Shown in pieces: positions 27,660-36,572 of a stretch of DNA of 60,058 nucleotides (positions are counted from its first letter, which is position 1; each line of letters begins with the position of its first letter). The notes beneath the pieces were generated by a model. The model was not told where the DNA came from, did not search any database, and saw only the letters and a list, made by a program, of their open reading frames with translations. The DNA comes from Planctomycetota bacterium (lineage in GTDB: Bacteria; Planctomycetota; PLA2; JAEUHO01): NCBI GenBank assembly GCA_029259775.1, contig JAJDEN010000026.1:1-60058 (forward strand), in the 5' to 3' direction. Both the position numbers and the translations under genes were made by a program.

Positions 27660-28324
27660 TGGAGGTCCTGATCCTCGCCGTCCTCGTCGGTCTGGCCATC
27701 GCCGCCGTCCGCGTCCGCGACCTGCTCACGGCGACCGCCATCCTCGGTGCGTACAGCCTGATGATGGCCCTGCTCTGGTGCACGATGAACGCGCTGGACG
27801 TGGGCTTCACCGAGGCCGCCGTCGGTGCCGGCATCAGCACCGTCCTCATGCTCGCAGCCATCGGCCGCATTGGGCGCAGGGAGGGCGGTCCGAGCCGCAT
27901 GCCGTTGCTGCGGCTGCCGCTGCTGTCGATGCGCCAGCGTGTCGAGCGTGCCGAAGAACTCGAGGAGGGCCAGGGCCGCGCCGGCGCCTGGGGCGCCGTG
28001 CTCGTCTGCGCACTCGTGGGGGGGCTCCTGCTCTACGGCACGGCGGACATGCCGCGCGTCGGCCGGCAGGACTCTCCGGCCAATCGCAAGGACGACCCGG
28101 CCACCCCGGCCAACGAAGCGAGCATCTCGCAGCGCTACCTCGACGAGTCGCCGCACGACGTGGGTCCGAACAACGTGGTCACGTCCGTGCTGGGCGACTA
28201 CCGCGGCTACGACACGATGGGCGAGACGTGCGTGATCTTCACGGCCGCGCTGTGCGTCCTGATGTTGCTCCGACAGGCCATGCCCCGGACGGGCGGAAGG
28301 AGGCGTCGTGACGGAGACGCCTAG
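27659..28324 (+). CDS. MrpA C-terminal half as a separate protein (MbhD/DUF4040 plus MbhE)
   Basis: In standard Mrp systems MrpA ends with an MbhD (DUF4040) region and an MbhE region. Here 221 residues carry exactly these: the MbhD helices up to VGFTEAAVGAGISTVLMLAA, then a membrane helix (GAVLVCALVGGLLLYG) and the MbhE signature ISQRYLDESPHDVGPNNVVT, followed by VLGDYRGYDTMGETCVIFTA. The NuoL-like N-terminal part is not here, so mrpA is split; the antiporter module is presumably one of the later NuoL-like genes in the operon. TGATG links this start to the mrpG stop. Confidence 0.9.
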   Translation: MEVLILAVLVGLAIAAVRVRDLLTATAILGAYSLMMALLWCTMNALDVGFTEAAVGAGISTVLMLAAIGRIGRREGGPSRMPLLRLPLLSMRQRVERAEELEEGQGRAGAWGAVLVCALVGGLLLYGTADMPRVGRQDSPANRKDDPATPANEASISQRYLDESPHDVGPNNVVTSVLGDYRGYDTMGETCVIFTAALCVLMLLRQAMPRTGGRRRRDGDA

Positions 28325-28808
28325 CCTCATCGTCCGGTACGTGGCGCGCCGCGCCGTGCCGTTCATCCAACTCTACGCGCTCTACGTGCTCGGCCACGGC
28401 GAGGACGGCCCCGGCGGCGGCTTCCAGGGTGGCGTGATCTTCGCCTCCAGCTTCGTGCTCATGGGGCTCGTCTACGGCTGGGGCCGCGGTCGCGAGGACT
28501 GCCCCGAACGAGTCGCCGACGTGATCGCGCCCGCCGGCTGCCTGCTCTACGCCGGCATCGGCGCCGTGTGCCTCCTGCTGGGCGGAGCCTTCCTGCAGTA
28601 CGAGGCCTTCGTCGGCGTCGACGCGGACCACCACGCCAAGCACCATGCGCACCACTTCGGGCTCATCGGCATCGAGCTCGGTGTGATGCTGACCGTCACG
28701 GCCTCGATGGTGACGCTCTTCTTTGAGATGGCCCGCCCGGACGACGAGGAGGTCGCCGACGGGGTCGCCGAAGAGGTTGACGCCGAAGGGGAGGACGCGG
28801 ATGCGTGA
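28308..28808 (+). CDS. mrpB: Mrp-type antiporter subunit B
   Basis: The 166 residues from GTG 28308 have the MrpB pattern of four helices: AVPFIQLYALYVLGHGEDGP, GGGFQGGVIFASSFVLMGL, GCLLYAGIGAVCLLLGGAFL and GLIGIELGVMLTVTASMVTL. G-E-D-x-P-G-G-G-F-Q is a hallmark. A histidine-rich DHHAKHHAHHF loop before the last helix is unusual. It overlaps the previous and next genes. Confidence 0.93.
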   Translation: MTETPSLIVRYVARRAVPFIQLYALYVLGHGEDGPGGGFQGGVIFASSFVLMGLVYGWGRGREDCPERVADVIAPAGCLLYAGIGAVCLLLGGAFLQYEAFVGVDADHHAKHHAHHFGLIGIELGVMLTVTASMVTLFFEMARPDDEEVADGVAEEVDAEGEDADA

Positions 28809-29193
28809 TCTCCTCCAGCACCTGTGGACGCACTACCACTACGTCATCTACATCGCGCTGATGCTCATCGGCCTCTACGCGGTGCTGGCCAAGGGGAACC
28901 TTGTCAAGAAGGTGATCGGCCTCAACCTGCTGCAGACGGCCGTGTTCCTCTTCTACCTCTCGATCGGGCACAAGACGGGCGGCACGGTGCCTGTCCTCTG
29001 GGAGGGCAAGCCGGACGCGATCCCGTACGAGAACCCACTCCCGCACGTCCTCATGCTGACCGCCATCGTCGTCGGCGTGAGCATCACGGCGGTCGCCCTC
29101 GCGCTCATCGTGCGCATCAAGGCGGCCTACGGCACGGTCGAGGAGGGCGAGATCTTGGCCCTCGATGAGGCCGACGGCCAGGGGGGCAGCTGA
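28801..29193 (+). CDS. mrpC: Mrp-type antiporter subunit C (NuoK-like)
   Basis: The 130 residues show three helices typical of MrpC/NuoK: YVIYIALMLIGLYAVLAK, KKVIGLNLLQTAVFLFYLSI and HVLMLTAIVVGVSITAVALAL. The conserved N-L-(V/I)-K-K-V-I-G-L-N-L-L-Q motif is present. The acidic C-terminal tail (VEEGEILALDEADGQ) is longer than usual. It starts inside the end of mrpB and stops inside the mrpD start. Confidence 0.93.
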   Translation: MRDLLQHLWTHYHYVIYIALMLIGLYAVLAKGNLVKKVIGLNLLQTAVFLFYLSIGHKTGGTVPVLWEGKPDAIPYENPLPHVLMLTAIVVGVSITAVALALIVRIKAAYGTVEEGEILALDEADGQGGS

Positions 29194-30692
29194 TGACGCA
29201 GCATCTGCCCGTCCTCGTCATCGTGGTCCCGCTGCTGACCGCCTTGATCGTGCCGCTCGTCGAGCGCGTGCGTCGCGGCAGCGCGTGGTACCTCGTGACC
29301 GGCGCGCTGCTGTTCTCGACGTACGCCGCCATCCAGATGCTCGTGCAGGTCTCCAGCGGTCCGATCGAAGGCTCGATCCGCTACGCGCTCGGCGCGTGGT
29401 CCGCGCCGATGGGCATCGAGTACGTCGTGGACCGTGTGAACGGCATCGTCCTCACGATGGTTGCCGTGGTCGGGCTGATCTCGGCTGTCTGGATGCGGCC
29501 GAGCCTCAAGATGGAGATCCGCGAGCAGGCCCGCGGCAGCTACTACACCGTCTTCCTCCTGTGCTGCGTCGGCTTCATGGGCATGACGATCACGGGGGAC
29601 ATCTTCAACCTGTACGTCTTCCTCGAGATCGCCTCGATCACCTCGTACGTACTCATCGCCATGGGCAAGCGGCGCCAGGCGCTCTACGCCGGCTACAGCT
29701 ACCTGATCGTGGGCAGCATCGGGGCGACGTTCATCCTGCTCGGCATCGGCCACCTCTACATGCGCACGGGCGTGCTCTCGATGGCCGACATCGTGGCGCT
29801 CTTCGAGGCGAACCCCGAGCTGTTCGAGAAGAGCGACGTCCGCGTGGCGTTCGCGTTCTTCACCGTGGGGCTCGCCATGAAGATGGCGCTGTTCCCGCTG
29901 CACGGCTGGCAGCCGAGCGCGTACACGCAGGCGCCCTCGGCGGCGAGCCTCTTCATTGCCGCGACGTCGACCAAGGTATCGGCCTACGTCTTCTACCGGA
30001 TCTCGTTCAGCGTCTTCGGCATCCAGTTCCTCGAGTCGGCCCTGCCCGTGATCCGTGACGGCCTGCTGGTCATGGCCGCCGCTGCCATCGTGTTGGGCCC
30101 GCTCCTGGCGATCCGCCAGAACAACCTCAAGCGGCTGCTGGCCTACTCCTCGGTGGGGCAGATCGGCTACATCATGCTCGGCGTGGTGCTCCTCAACATG
30201 GACGGCGTCACGGGCGGCTTGATCCACTTCTGGAACCATGCCGCCGCCAAGGGCGCGCTCTTCTGCGTGGCCGGCGCGCTCGTCTACCGCACGGGCTCGG
30301 CGCGTATCGCCGACCTCGCCGGCATGGGGCGCACGGCCCCCTGGACCGCCACGGTGCTCACCATCTCCGGCTGCTCGATGATCGGCGTGCCGCTCACGGC
30401 GGGCTTCCTGTCGAAGTGGTACCTCGGCGCGGGCGCGCTCGCGGCGGACCGCTGGATGATCGTGCCCGTGCTGTTGGCCAGCTCGATCTTCACGGCGATC
30501 TACGTCTGGCGCCTGCTGTCCCTCGTTTGGTTCGCACCCAAGGAAGCCGTGCCCGCCGTGACCAAGGAGGTCCCGTGGGCCATGCGAGGCCCCGCCCTCG
30601 TACTCGCCGCCGGCTGCCTCGTCTTCGGTCTCTCGTCGATCTCGGTGTCCATCGCCCGTGACGCCGCGCGCGCGCTGGGGCTGGGCTCATGA
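29193..30692 (+). CDS. mrpD: Mrp-type antiporter subunit D
   Basis: The 499-residue NuoM-like antiporter subunit has the key glutamate of the fifth helix (FNLYVFLEIASITSY). Its MrpD-like seventh and eighth helices (MKMALFPLHGWQPSAYTQAP and FIAATSTKVSAYVFYR) carry lysines that in complex I relatives form the proton path. NNLKRLLAYSSVGQIGYIM is a conserved broken-helix region. It should transport H+ against Na+ or K+ together with the other Mrp subunits. Length fits MrpD. Confidence 0.93.
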   Translation: MTQHLPVLVIVVPLLTALIVPLVERVRRGSAWYLVTGALLFSTYAAIQMLVQVSSGPIEGSIRYALGAWSAPMGIEYVVDRVNGIVLTMVAVVGLISAVWMRPSLKMEIREQARGSYYTVFLLCCVGFMGMTITGDIFNLYVFLEIASITSYVLIAMGKRRQALYAGYSYLIVGSIGATFILLGIGHLYMRTGVLSMADIVALFEANPELFEKSDVRVAFAFFTVGLAMKMALFPLHGWQPSAYTQAPSAASLFIAATSTKVSAYVFYRISFSVFGIQFLESALPVIRDGLLVMAAAAIVLGPLLAIRQNNLKRLLAYSSVGQIGYIMLGVVLLNMDGVTGGLIHFWNHAAAKGALFCVAGALVYRTGSARIADLAGMGRTAPWTATVLTISGCSMIGVPLTAGFLSKWYLGAGALAADRWMIVPVLLASSIFTAIYVWRLLSLVWFAPKEAVPAVTKEVPWAMRGPALVLAAGCLVFGLSSISVSIARDAARALGLGS

Positions 30693-32182
30693 TGCTCGCG
30701 ATGACCCTCCTCGAGATCGCGCCCGCCGTCAGCGTCGGCGTCTGTCTCCTCGGCGTGTTTGGCATCGTGCTGGCACGGCGCTCGCCCAACGTCCGCGAAG
30801 CCGTCAGCCTCATCACGGCCGGCGTCAACTTCGTGCTCGTCCTTTGGATGTACTGCCAGTTCCAGGACGGCAAGGAGATCGGCTCGACGCTGGTCGAGAT
30901 CGTGCCGGGGCTGTCGCTCGGCTTCCGGGTCGATGCGCTGGGCATCCTGTTCGGCCTGATCGCTTCCAGCCTGTGGATCGTGAACACGCTGTACTCCATC
31001 GGGTACATGCGCGCGCACGACGAGCACAAGCAGACGCGCTTCTTCAGCTGCTTCGCGATCGCCATCGCCGCCTGCATGGGCGCGGCGTTCAGCTCGAGCC
31101 TGTTCTCGCTGTTCGCGTTCTACGAGCTCCTGACGATCTGCACCTACCCGCTGGTCATCCACGCCGAGACCGAGACGGCCAAGGCGGGCGCGAAGCGCTA
31201 CGTCACCTACCTGCTCGGCGCGTCGACGCTGTTCCTCCTGCCGGCGCTCTTCCTCATCTGGTACGCGGGCGGCGACAACCCCACGATGGCCTTCGCCGAG
31301 GGTGGCCTGCTCGCTTCTTCGACGGCGTCGCACGGGCTGCTCGGGCTTGCCTTCGTGCTGTCGGTCATCGGTCTCGCCAAGTGCGGCATGATGCCGTTCC
31401 ACTCGTGGCTGCCGGCCGCCATGGTCGCGCCGACGCCGGTCAGCGCGCTCCTGCACGCCGTCGCCGTCGTGAAGATGGGTGTGTTCGGCGTGAGCCGGAT
31501 CGTGCTGCATGTCTTCGGTATCGACCTGCTTGAGGACATCGGCATCCACCAGTTCCTCGTATGGGGCGCGTGCTTCACCATCGTCACGGCCTCGCTCGTG
31601 GCCCTCGTGCAGGACAACCTCAAGCGTCGGCTGGCCTACTCCACGATCAGCCAGCTGTCCTACGTGCTGCTCGGCCTCGGCATGCTCGTGCCGGCGGCGG
31701 GCATGGCCGGCGTGCTGCACATCGGTGTGCACGCCTTCTCGAAGATCACACTCTTCTTCGCCGCCGGCGCGATCTACGTCGCGCTGCACAAGACGAAGGT
31801 GAGCGAGCTCGACGGCATCGGCCGCCGCATGCCAATCACGATGACGGCGTTCACGATCGGGGCGCTCTCGATGATCGGACTGCCGCCCGCGGCGGGCGTC
31901 GTGAGCAAGTGGTTCCTCGTCCAGGGGGCGGCCGACGGCGCCTGGTACGGCGTACTCGCTGTGCTGGTGGTCAGCGCCCTGCTCAACGCCGCGTACTTCC
32001 TGCCGATCGTCTGGCGCGCCTTCTTCAAGCCGACCCCGCCGGGCGAGGACGACGGCTACAAGGAGGCCCCGCTGCTCTGCGTCGTCGCGCTGAGCATCAC
32101 GGCCGCTGCGACCATCGCGCTCTTCTTCCTGCCGGACATCTTCGCGGACCTCGCACGGGCCGCCGTGGGAGGTGGCTCATGA
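30689..32182 (+). CDS. second antiporter-like subunit (NuoL/M/MrpD paralogue)
   Basis: The 497-residue protein is another proton-conducting subunit of the NuoL/NuoM/MrpD family. Visible motifs are LFSLFAFYELLTICTYPLV (glutamate in helix 5), FVLSVIGLAKCGMMPFHSWL (lysine in helix 7), PTPVSALLHAVAVVKMGVF and DNLKRRLAYSTISQLSYVLL. It is closer to HyfB/NuoL-type sequences than to mrpD (PFHSWLP rather than PLHGWQP). An ATGA overlap joins it to mrpD, so it must be made with the Mrp subunits. It may replace part of the missing MrpA N-terminal module. Confidence 0.88.
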   Translation: MMLAMTLLEIAPAVSVGVCLLGVFGIVLARRSPNVREAVSLITAGVNFVLVLWMYCQFQDGKEIGSTLVEIVPGLSLGFRVDALGILFGLIASSLWIVNTLYSIGYMRAHDEHKQTRFFSCFAIAIAACMGAAFSSSLFSLFAFYELLTICTYPLVIHAETETAKAGAKRYVTYLLGASTLFLLPALFLIWYAGGDNPTMAFAEGGLLASSTASHGLLGLAFVLSVIGLAKCGMMPFHSWLPAAMVAPTPVSALLHAVAVVKMGVFGVSRIVLHVFGIDLLEDIGIHQFLVWGACFTIVTASLVALVQDNLKRRLAYSTISQLSYVLLGLGMLVPAAGMAGVLHIGVHAFSKITLFFAAGAIYVALHKTKVSELDGIGRRMPITMTAFTIGALSMIGLPPAAGVVSKWFLVQGAADGAWYGVLAVLVVSALLNAAYFLPIVWRAFFKPTPPGEDDGYKEAPLLCVVALSITAAATIALFFLPDIFADLARAAVGGGS

Positions 32183-32493
32183 CCGACCCGCGCACCCCCT
32201 GGCCGGGCGACGAGATGCCCGAGGTGCCGCGCAAGTCACCGGACGAAGCGCCCGGCATCCTGCAGCAGCCTGAGCGCGTCCGTCGCTGGATGCGCGGCCT
32301 CTTCATCGCAGCGATCGTGATGCTCTTGGCCGACCTCGTCTACGAGGCGCACTTCCACACCGAGCTCGAGTCCGGCGACGGCATCTACGCCTTCTATGGG
32401 CTCTACGGATTCGCCGGCCTGATCGTGCTCGTCGGCGGCGCCAAGCTCCTGCGCCAGTTCGTGATGCGGAAGGAGGACTACTATGACGAGTAG
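32179..32493 (+). CDS. small two-helix membrane protein of the antiporter operon
   Basis: The 104 residues start inside the previous stop (ATGA). The first 35 residues are soluble and proline/acid-rich (MPEVPRKSPDEAPG). Two hydrophobic segments follow, LFIAAIVMLLADLVYEA and IYAFYGLYGFAGLIVLVGG, and the end is basic then acidic (LLRQFVMRKEDYYDE). It overlaps the next antiporter gene by 11 bases. No named family was recognised. From memory, a similar end (MRKEDYY) occurs in unnamed proteins beside Mrp-like clusters in other phyla, which would make it a conserved accessory subunit; this needs a search to confirm. Confidence 0.7.
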   Translation: MTDPRTPWPGDEMPEVPRKSPDEAPGILQQPERVRRWMRGLFIAAIVMLLADLVYEAHFHTELESGDGIYAFYGLYGFAGLIVLVGGAKLLRQFVMRKEDYYDE

Positions 32494-34321
32494 CCTCGCT
32501 CCGTGCGTGCCCCTCCTCGTCGGCGCCCTGGCCGTGCCGTTCCTGCGCGGCAAGCTGCGCGCCGCGTGGCTTTTGCTGCTGCCGCTCGTTGGCTTCGCCA
32601 ACCTGCTCGTCCTCCAGGACGGCTCGTGGGGCCTCTACGGCCTGCTCGGCTTCGGCAGCGAGGAACTCACGTTCGTTCGCGCCGACGCACTGAGCATGGT
32701 GTTCGGCTACATCTTCCACATCGCCGCCTTCCTGGGGGTGCTCTACGCCCTGCACGTGAAGGATCGCGTCCAGCAGGTCTCGGCGCTCGTCTACGCCGGC
32801 AGCGCGGTGGGGGCGGTGTTCGCGGGCGACCTCGTCACGCTGTTCCTTTTCTGGGAGGTCGTGGGCGTCTCGTCGGTCTTCCTGATCCTCGCGCGCAAGA
32901 CCGAGGGCGCCTACCGCGCGGCGATGCGCTACATCCTGTGGCAACTGCTCTCCGGTGTGCTGCTGCTGGTCGGCATCGCGCTCTACGTCCAAGGCGGAGG
33001 ATCGGTCGCTTTCGAGTCCATGACGGCCGATCTCGAGGCCGGCGGCGTCGGCGCGCTCCTGATCTTCCTCGCCTTCGGCGTGAAGTGCGGCTGGCCGCTC
33101 TTCCACACGTGGTTCGTCGACGCCTACCCGCACGCCACGCCCACGGGCACCGTCTTCCTCAGCGCGTTCACGACCAAGCTTGCCGTCTACGCGCTCGTGC
33201 GCGGCTACCCGGGCGCCGAGGTGCTGATCATCATCGGCACGGTGATGGCGCTCTTCCCGATCTTCTGGGCGGTCATCGAGAACGATCTCCGGCGCGTCCT
33301 CTGCTACAGCATGGTCAACCAGATCGGCTTCATGGTCGTCGGCATCGGCCTGGGCTCGCAGCTCGCGCTCGACGGCGCCGTCGCCCACGCGTTCTGCGAC
33401 ATCCTCTTCAAGGGGCTGCTCTTCATGTCGATGGGGGCCGTGCTGCTCCGCACCGGCCGCATCAACGGCACCGATCTCGGCGGGCTGTATCGCAGCATGC
33501 CGTGGACGACGACGTTCTGTCTGATCGGCGCCGCGTCGATCTCGGCGTTCCCGCTCTTCAGTGCGTTCATCAGCAAGTCGCTGATCATGATCGCCGCCGC
33601 CGAGCAGGGGCACACGTTCGTGTGGTTCGCCCTGCTGTTCGCCTCGGCCGGCGTGCTCGAGCACGCAGGTATCAAGATCCCGTTCTTCGCCTTCTTCGCG
33701 CACGACTCCGGGCTCCGGCCCAAGGAGGCGCCGAAGAACATGCTGCTGGCGATGGGCATCTCGGCCGCGCTGTGCATCGGCCTGGGTTGCTTCCCGGGCG
33801 TCCTCTACTCGATCCTGCCGTACAAGGCGGGGGGCATGACGTTCGGCCAGATGTACTCGATGACCCACATCATCACGCAGCTCCAACTGCTGGTGCTGGC
33901 CGCCCTGGCGGTGTTCTGGCTCATGCGCGCGGGCGTCTACCCGCCCGAGGTCCGCTCCGTGAACCTGGACTCGGATTGGTTCACGCGCCGGGGCGGCCGG
34001 GCCTTCGTCCGCTTCGTCGGCGGCCCCCTGATGGCGACCTTCGGCTGGCTGAGCCGGGCGGTGCACGAGACGGTGCCCCACGGGCTGCGCTACTTCGCCA
34101 AGAACCCGGCTGGGGCCATGCAACTGGCCTACGACCGGTTCCTCCTGGGCTGGGCCGGCGCCTTCCGCTCCATGGAGGCCATCGACCGAGCCCAGGCGCG
34201 CCTGACGCGCGATCAGGGGCGCTACGAGGAGGCCCGCCCGGGGGCCGCCTGGCCGATCGGCACGTCGGTGCTCTACAGCGTGATCGCCTTCCTCGTCTTC
34301 CTGCTCGTCTACCTGTTCTAG
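32483..34321 (+). CDS. third antiporter-like subunit (NuoL/MrpA N-terminal-like)
   Basis: The 612-residue NuoL-type protein has the helix-5 glutamate (LFLFWEVVGVSSVFLILAR), helix-7 lysine (FLAFGVKCGWPLFHTWFVDA), the segment HATPTGTVFLSAFTTKLAVY, and the helix 9-11 region (NDLRRVLCYSMVNQIGFM, FKGLLFMSMGAVL). A C-terminal hydrophobic extension with long loops follows (residues 500-612, ending VLYSVIAFLVFLLVYLF). Such an extension recalls the lateral helix part of NuoL, but its loop is not that helix. AGGAGGACTACT lies before the ATG. As the longest antiporter in the operon it is the best candidate for the missing MrpA antiporter module. Confidence 0.87.
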   Translation: MTSSLAPCVPLLVGALAVPFLRGKLRAAWLLLLPLVGFANLLVLQDGSWGLYGLLGFGSEELTFVRADALSMVFGYIFHIAAFLGVLYALHVKDRVQQVSALVYAGSAVGAVFAGDLVTLFLFWEVVGVSSVFLILARKTEGAYRAAMRYILWQLLSGVLLLVGIALYVQGGGSVAFESMTADLEAGGVGALLIFLAFGVKCGWPLFHTWFVDAYPHATPTGTVFLSAFTTKLAVYALVRGYPGAEVLIIIGTVMALFPIFWAVIENDLRRVLCYSMVNQIGFMVVGIGLGSQLALDGAVAHAFCDILFKGLLFMSMGAVLLRTGRINGTDLGGLYRSMPWTTTFCLIGAASISAFPLFSAFISKSLIMIAAAEQGHTFVWFALLFASAGVLEHAGIKIPFFAFFAHDSGLRPKEAPKNMLLAMGISAALCIGLGCFPGVLYSILPYKAGGMTFGQMYSMTHIITQLQLLVLAALAVFWLMRAGVYPPEVRSVNLDSDWFTRRGGRAFVRFVGGPLMATFGWLSRAVHETVPHGLRYFAKNPAGAMQLAYDRFLLGWAGAFRSMEAIDRAQARLTRDQGRYEEARPGAAWPIGTSVLYSVIAFLVFLLVYLF

Positions 34322-34348
34322 AGGGTGCCCACGGGCGGCGCCGAGGGA

Positions 34349-34370
34349 CCGCGCCAATGGCTAGGCGCGG
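34349..34370 (+). terminator. candidate hairpin after the antiporter operon
   Basis: CCGCGCC and GGCGCGG form a perfect 7-bp stem with an 8-base loop, 28 bases after the last antiporter stop and before hppA. No U-run. Confidence 0.35.
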
Positions 34371-34448
34371 AAGCCCCGGCCCGTACACTCCTGGGCTGGC
34401 ACAGGGATCCGTGGCGAGGGAGCCGCGGACAGGCAGAGGAGGATTCGG

Positions 34449-36545
34449 ATGCAGCTTCCCCAGGAGGCGGTCTACGCGCTCATCTCGGGCGTCGTCGGCT
34501 TGGTCTTCGCCGCCGTGATGGCGAAGAAGGTCATGGCCAAGGACCGCGGCAACGCCGCGATGATCGAGATCCAGGACAACATCTCGGTTGGCGCGATGAC
34601 GTTCCTCAAGCGCGAGTACCGCGTGCTCACGCCCTTCGTCGTGGGCGTCGCGCTCATCCTGCTCTTCGCCCTCTCCGGCAAGATCGACGGGCTCGGCTGG
34701 AAGACATCCGTGGCCTTCATCGTCGGCGCCATCTGCTCCTCGCTGTGCGGCTTCGGCGGCATGAAGATCGCCACCGCCGCCAACTCGCGCACGACGCAGG
34801 CGGCGACGAAGAGCTTCAACGAGGCGCTCAACGTCGCGTTCCCCGGCGGCGTGGTCATGGGCATGCTCGTGATGTCGATGGGCATCCTCGGCCTGACCGG
34901 CCTCTTCTACCTCTTCACGGGCATGAGCGGCGGCGTGCGTGACGCCTCCGTCATCATGGCCGGCTTCTCGATGGGTGCTTCCTCGATCGCGCTCTTCGCG
35001 CGTGTGGGCGGCGGCATCTACACCAAGGCCGCCGACGTCGGCGCCGACCTCGTCGGCAAGGTCGAGGCGGGCCTGCCCGAGGACGACCCGCGCAACCCCG
35101 CCGTGATCGCGGACAACGTTGGCGACAACGTCGGTGACGTCGCAGGCATGGGCGCGGACCTCTTCGAGAGCTTCGTGGGCGCGCTGCTCGGCGCGATCAT
35201 CCTCGGCCTCGCGGCCTTCAACGGCGCTGCGGCCGAGGCCGCCGTCGGCTTCATCTTCGCGGCCGTGGCTGCGGGCGTCGTCGCTTCGATCGCCGGCGTC
35301 TTCGGCGTCCGCGTCAAGGAAGGCGGCGACCCGCAGTCCGCGCTCCGCAAGGGCACGATCGTCTCGGCGGTCATGTTCGTCGCACTCATCCTCGTGATCG
35401 CCAACGTCCTCTACGGCGACATCGAGGGCGTGAACGCCATGAACTGGGCCCTCGCCATGGTGCTCGGCCTCGCCTGCGGTCTTGGCATCGGCTTCACGGC
35501 CGAGCACTACACGTCCGGCAAGACGGTCGAGGACCTCGCGGAGCAGAGCGACAACTACGCCACGAACATCATTGGCGGCCTCGCGCTCGGCTTCAGGTCG
35601 GCCGTCTTCCCGCTGCTGATCATCTGTGTGGCGGTCGTGGGCGGTTACCTCCTCCTCGGCGGCGGCTCGGCCGGCATGTTCGGCATCACGCTGGCGGCCG
35701 TCGGCATGCTCGGCACCCTGGGCATCACGGTCGGCGTCGACGCCTACGGCCCGATCGCGGACAACGCTGGCGGCATCGCCGAGGGCGCGCATCTGCCGCC
35801 CGAGGTGCGCGAGCGTACGGACGCCCTGGACTCAGCGGGCAACACGACGGCTGCGATCGCCAAGGGCTTCGCCATCGGCTCCGCGGCACTCACAGCCCTC
35901 GCGCTCTTCGTCGCCTATAGCACCGCGCTCGGCGACCTTGACTGGAAACTGTCGCTGGACGTCCTCGACCCGATCGTCCTCGCCGGCATGTTCATTGGCG
36001 GCGTGGTCCCGTTCCTCTTCACGGCGGACACGATGAACGCCGTGGGCCGCGCGGCCCAGGCGGTCATCCACGAGGTGCAGCGCCAGTTCCGGGACATCCC
36101 GGGCCTGCGCGAGGGCAAGGAAGGCGTGAAGGCCGACTTCGCCAAGTGCGTCGACATCACGACGCAGGGCGCGCTCAAGGAGATGGTGCGCCCGGGTGTC
36201 CTGGCGATCCTGATCCCGCTGGCCGTCGGTTGCTTCCTCGGCCCGAACGCGCTGGGCGGCATGCTCGCCGGCTCGCTCGTTGCGGGTGTCCCGCTCGCCA
36301 TCATGCTGGCCAATGCGGGCGGTGCTTGGGACAACGCGAAGAAGCACATCGAGAAGACCGGCGGCAAGGGCACGGACCGTCACAAGGCTGCGGTCGTTGG
36401 TGACACCGTCGGTGACCCCTTCAAGGACACGTCGGGTCCGTCGATCAACATCCTGCTGAAGCTGATGGCTGTGATCTCGCTCGTCTTCGCGCCGCTGGTC
36501 GTGAAGGTCTTCGAGATGATGCCCTGGTTCGACACCTTTAAGTAG
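34449..36545 (+). CDS. hppA: membrane-bound, K+-dependent-type pyrophosphatase
   Basis: This integral membrane enzyme splits pyrophosphate and pumps H+ or Na+. The 698 residues show the substrate-binding signature (DVGADLVGKVEAGLPEDDPR, then NPAVIADNVGDNVGDVAGMG), GADLFESFVGALLG, and the second acidic site (VGDTVGDPFKDTSGPS) near the end. In the key region around 465 the sequence is NTTAAIAKGF: Ala at 468 and 471 instead of Lys/Thr. This is the rule for the K+-dependent subfamily. Whether it pumps H+ or Na+ cannot be read safely. An AGAGGAGG ribosome-binding site lies ahead of ATG 34449. Placement next to a Mrp antiporter suggests joint control of ion gradients. Confidence 0.96.
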   Translation: MQLPQEAVYALISGVVGLVFAAVMAKKVMAKDRGNAAMIEIQDNISVGAMTFLKREYRVLTPFVVGVALILLFALSGKIDGLGWKTSVAFIVGAICSSLCGFGGMKIATAANSRTTQAATKSFNEALNVAFPGGVVMGMLVMSMGILGLTGLFYLFTGMSGGVRDASVIMAGFSMGASSIALFARVGGGIYTKAADVGADLVGKVEAGLPEDDPRNPAVIADNVGDNVGDVAGMGADLFESFVGALLGAIILGLAAFNGAAAEAAVGFIFAAVAAGVVASIAGVFGVRVKEGGDPQSALRKGTIVSAVMFVALILVIANVLYGDIEGVNAMNWALAMVLGLACGLGIGFTAEHYTSGKTVEDLAEQSDNYATNIIGGLALGFRSAVFPLLIICVAVVGGYLLLGGGSAGMFGITLAAVGMLGTLGITVGVDAYGPIADNAGGIAEGAHLPPEVRERTDALDSAGNTTAAIAKGFAIGSAALTALALFVAYSTALGDLDWKLSLDVLDPIVLAGMFIGGVVPFLFTADTMNAVGRAAQAVIHEVQRQFRDIPGLREGKEGVKADFAKCVDITTQGALKEMVRPGVLAILIPLAVGCFLGPNALGGMLAGSLVAGVPLAIMLANAGGAWDNAKKHIEKTGGKGTDRHKAAVVGDTVGDPFKDTSGPSINILLKLMAVISLVFAPLVVKVFEMMPWFDTFK

Positions 36546-36572
36546 GCGCGGCCGCAGCGCGGGCGCGCCGTG

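Noticed and set aside
32303..34357. A 684-residue minus-strand frame
   Set aside because: Antisense to the third antiporter subunit, with no hydrophobic segments or motifs.
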